Shown: positions 6,465 through 6,791 of the stretch, one piece after another
How the letters are laid out: the number at the start of each line of letters is the position of its first letter
Position numbering within the stretch: position 1 is the first letter of the stretch
Source of the DNA: Bacillota bacterium
GTDB taxonomy: Bacteria; Bacillota; Clostridia; Christensenellales; CAG-138
Assembly: GCA_023458615.1 (NCBI GenBank)
Contig: JAEWYV010000296.1
Coordinates: forward strand, 1-6,791
Direction: 5' to 3'
Length of the DNA stretch: 6,791 bases
Translations under genes and position numbers: made by a program
The notes under the pieces: model-generated
What the model was told of the DNA's origin: nothing
The model's database searches: none
Seen by the model: only the letters and a program-made list of their open reading frames with translations

Positions 6465-6494
6465 ATCATACCATATTTTTACGCCTTCTGTCCA
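6465..6494 (-). promoter_or_regulatory. Sigma-A promoter for the C_GCAxxG_C_C / DUF4364 operon
   Basis: On the minus strand, TGGACA (6494-6489, 5 of 6 matches to TTGACA) and TATGAT (6470-6465, 5 of 6 to TATAAT) are separated by 18 bases. TGG directly before the -10 (6473-6471) supplies an extended -10 TGn element. Transcription would start near 6458, giving a leader of about 29 bases. It lies just after the terminator of the preceding minus-strand gene, so the two transcription units are separate. Confidence 0.7.
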
Positions 6495-6515
6495 ACCGAC
6501 CTGCGGGATAGCAAA

Positions 6516-6550
6516 TAAAAAAATGCCGCAGGCTGATCAACCCGCGGCAT
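6516..6550 (-). terminator. Rho-independent terminator of the minus-strand gene at the right edge
   Basis: On the minus strand ATGCCGC (6550-6544) pairs with GCGGCAT (6529-6523). Two inner G-C pairs continue across one A/C mismatch, and the loop has about 8 bases. Seven T residues follow directly (A run 6517-6523 on the plus strand). It starts about 19 bases after the stop codon at 6569-6571. Confidence 0.9.
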
Positions 6551-6568
6551 GCCTCTAACGTGTTAAAA

Positions 6569-6791
6569 CTAGAGAATCTGAAACGAAAGCACCATCTGCT
6601 CTACATAGGGATAGAGCGTGTTAAAATCCGCATTCGTTCCGGTAAAGGTGATCAGATATAGATCATCCCCGTTGATCATCAAAAAATCAATCGTGTTGAG
6701 GTCGTATCCTGCGTCCTGCCAGCTGTAGGCATAGATCGCGACATCGTTTCCATTTGCGTTGTCAACGCCGGACTGAACCAGTTTATAATTT
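6569..6791 (-). CDS. C-terminal fragment of an uncharacterised protein, possibly PsbP-like/lipoprotein
   Basis: The last 73 codons of a gene entering from the right edge, ending with TAG at 6571-6569. The segment alternates polar and hydrophobic residues in a beta-strand pattern: YKLVQSGVD, NDVAIYAYSW, TIDFLMINGDDLYLITFTG. A final helix follows with FNTLYPYVEQMVLSFQIL. A strand pair with NGDDLYLITFT, followed by a helix whose sense is 'previous-step error/average over F, with EQM..SF' at the very end, resembles the C-terminal part of PsbP-like or DUF1795-like proteins, which in Firmicutes are often secreted lipoproteins. The N-terminus that would show a signal peptide is outside the window, so localisation and family are guesses. 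The coding frame itself is well supported by the stop position and the terminator just downstream. Confidence 0.7.
   Translation of the reverse strand, partial: NYKLVQSGVDNANGNDVAIYAYSWQDAGYDLNTIDFLMINGDDLYLITFTGTNADFNTLYPYVEQMVLSFQIL

Noticed and set aside
1..6791. CRISPR array, insertion sequence, tRNA or rRNA gene, phage or toxin-antitoxin genes
   Set aside because: I saw no spaced direct repeats, transposase, terminal inverted repeats, tRNA-like cloverleaf or rRNA sequence. Gene order and base composition look like core chromosome.

Overview
The window looks like the chromosome of a low-G+C-phylum (Firmicutes/Bacillota) anaerobe, most likely a member of the Clostridia with a moderate base composition (by eye a little above 50 % G+C). 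The grounds are the conserved gene order rsmB-rlmN-prpC-prkC-rsgA-rpe, strong AGGAGG-type ribosome binding sites, and two families typical of Clostridia: a DUF4364 winged-helix protein and a C_GCAxxG_C_C protein. I cannot assign a genus from the sequence alone.

Layout. Bases 1-4574 (+) are a tightly packed, translationally coupled operon. It holds the last codons of rsmB (16S rRNA m5C methyltransferase), rlmN (23S rRNA/tRNA m2A methyltransferase), prpC (PP2C phosphatase), prkC (membrane Ser/Thr kinase with extracellular PASTA repeats) and rsgA (30S-assembly GTPase). All junctions overlap or abut. After a 105-base gap carrying a small hairpin and a plausible sigma-A promoter comes rpe (ribulose-phosphate 3-epimerase, 4680-5330), followed by a GC-rich terminator that probably works in both directions. 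Everything downstream is on the minus strand: a DUF4364 protein (5405-5938), a C_GCAxxG_C_C protein (5971-6429) that lies upstream of it in the same probable operon, a good promoter at 6465-6494, a rho-independent terminator at 6516-6550, and the C-terminal 73 codons of a further gene running off the right edge.

How the parts work together. The left operon joins ribosome maturation (RsmB, RlmN, RsgA) to an envelope-sensing kinase/phosphatase pair (PrkC/PrpC). In Bacillus subtilis the RsgA orthologue (CpgA) is a reported substrate of that pair, so co-expression makes sense. The minus-strand pair has no known function. The DUF4364 protein begins with a winged-helix-like region and may be a regulator; its partner is a small cysteine-rich protein.

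Most of the window is ordinary, well-conserved core genome. I see no mobile element, CRISPR array, tRNA or rRNA and no convincing new system. The points most worth a second look are the uncharacterised C_GCAxxG_C_C/DUF4364 operon, the divergent third PASTA and C-terminal region of PrkC, the likely loss of the known PrkC phosphosite in RsgA, and the separate promoter for rpe.
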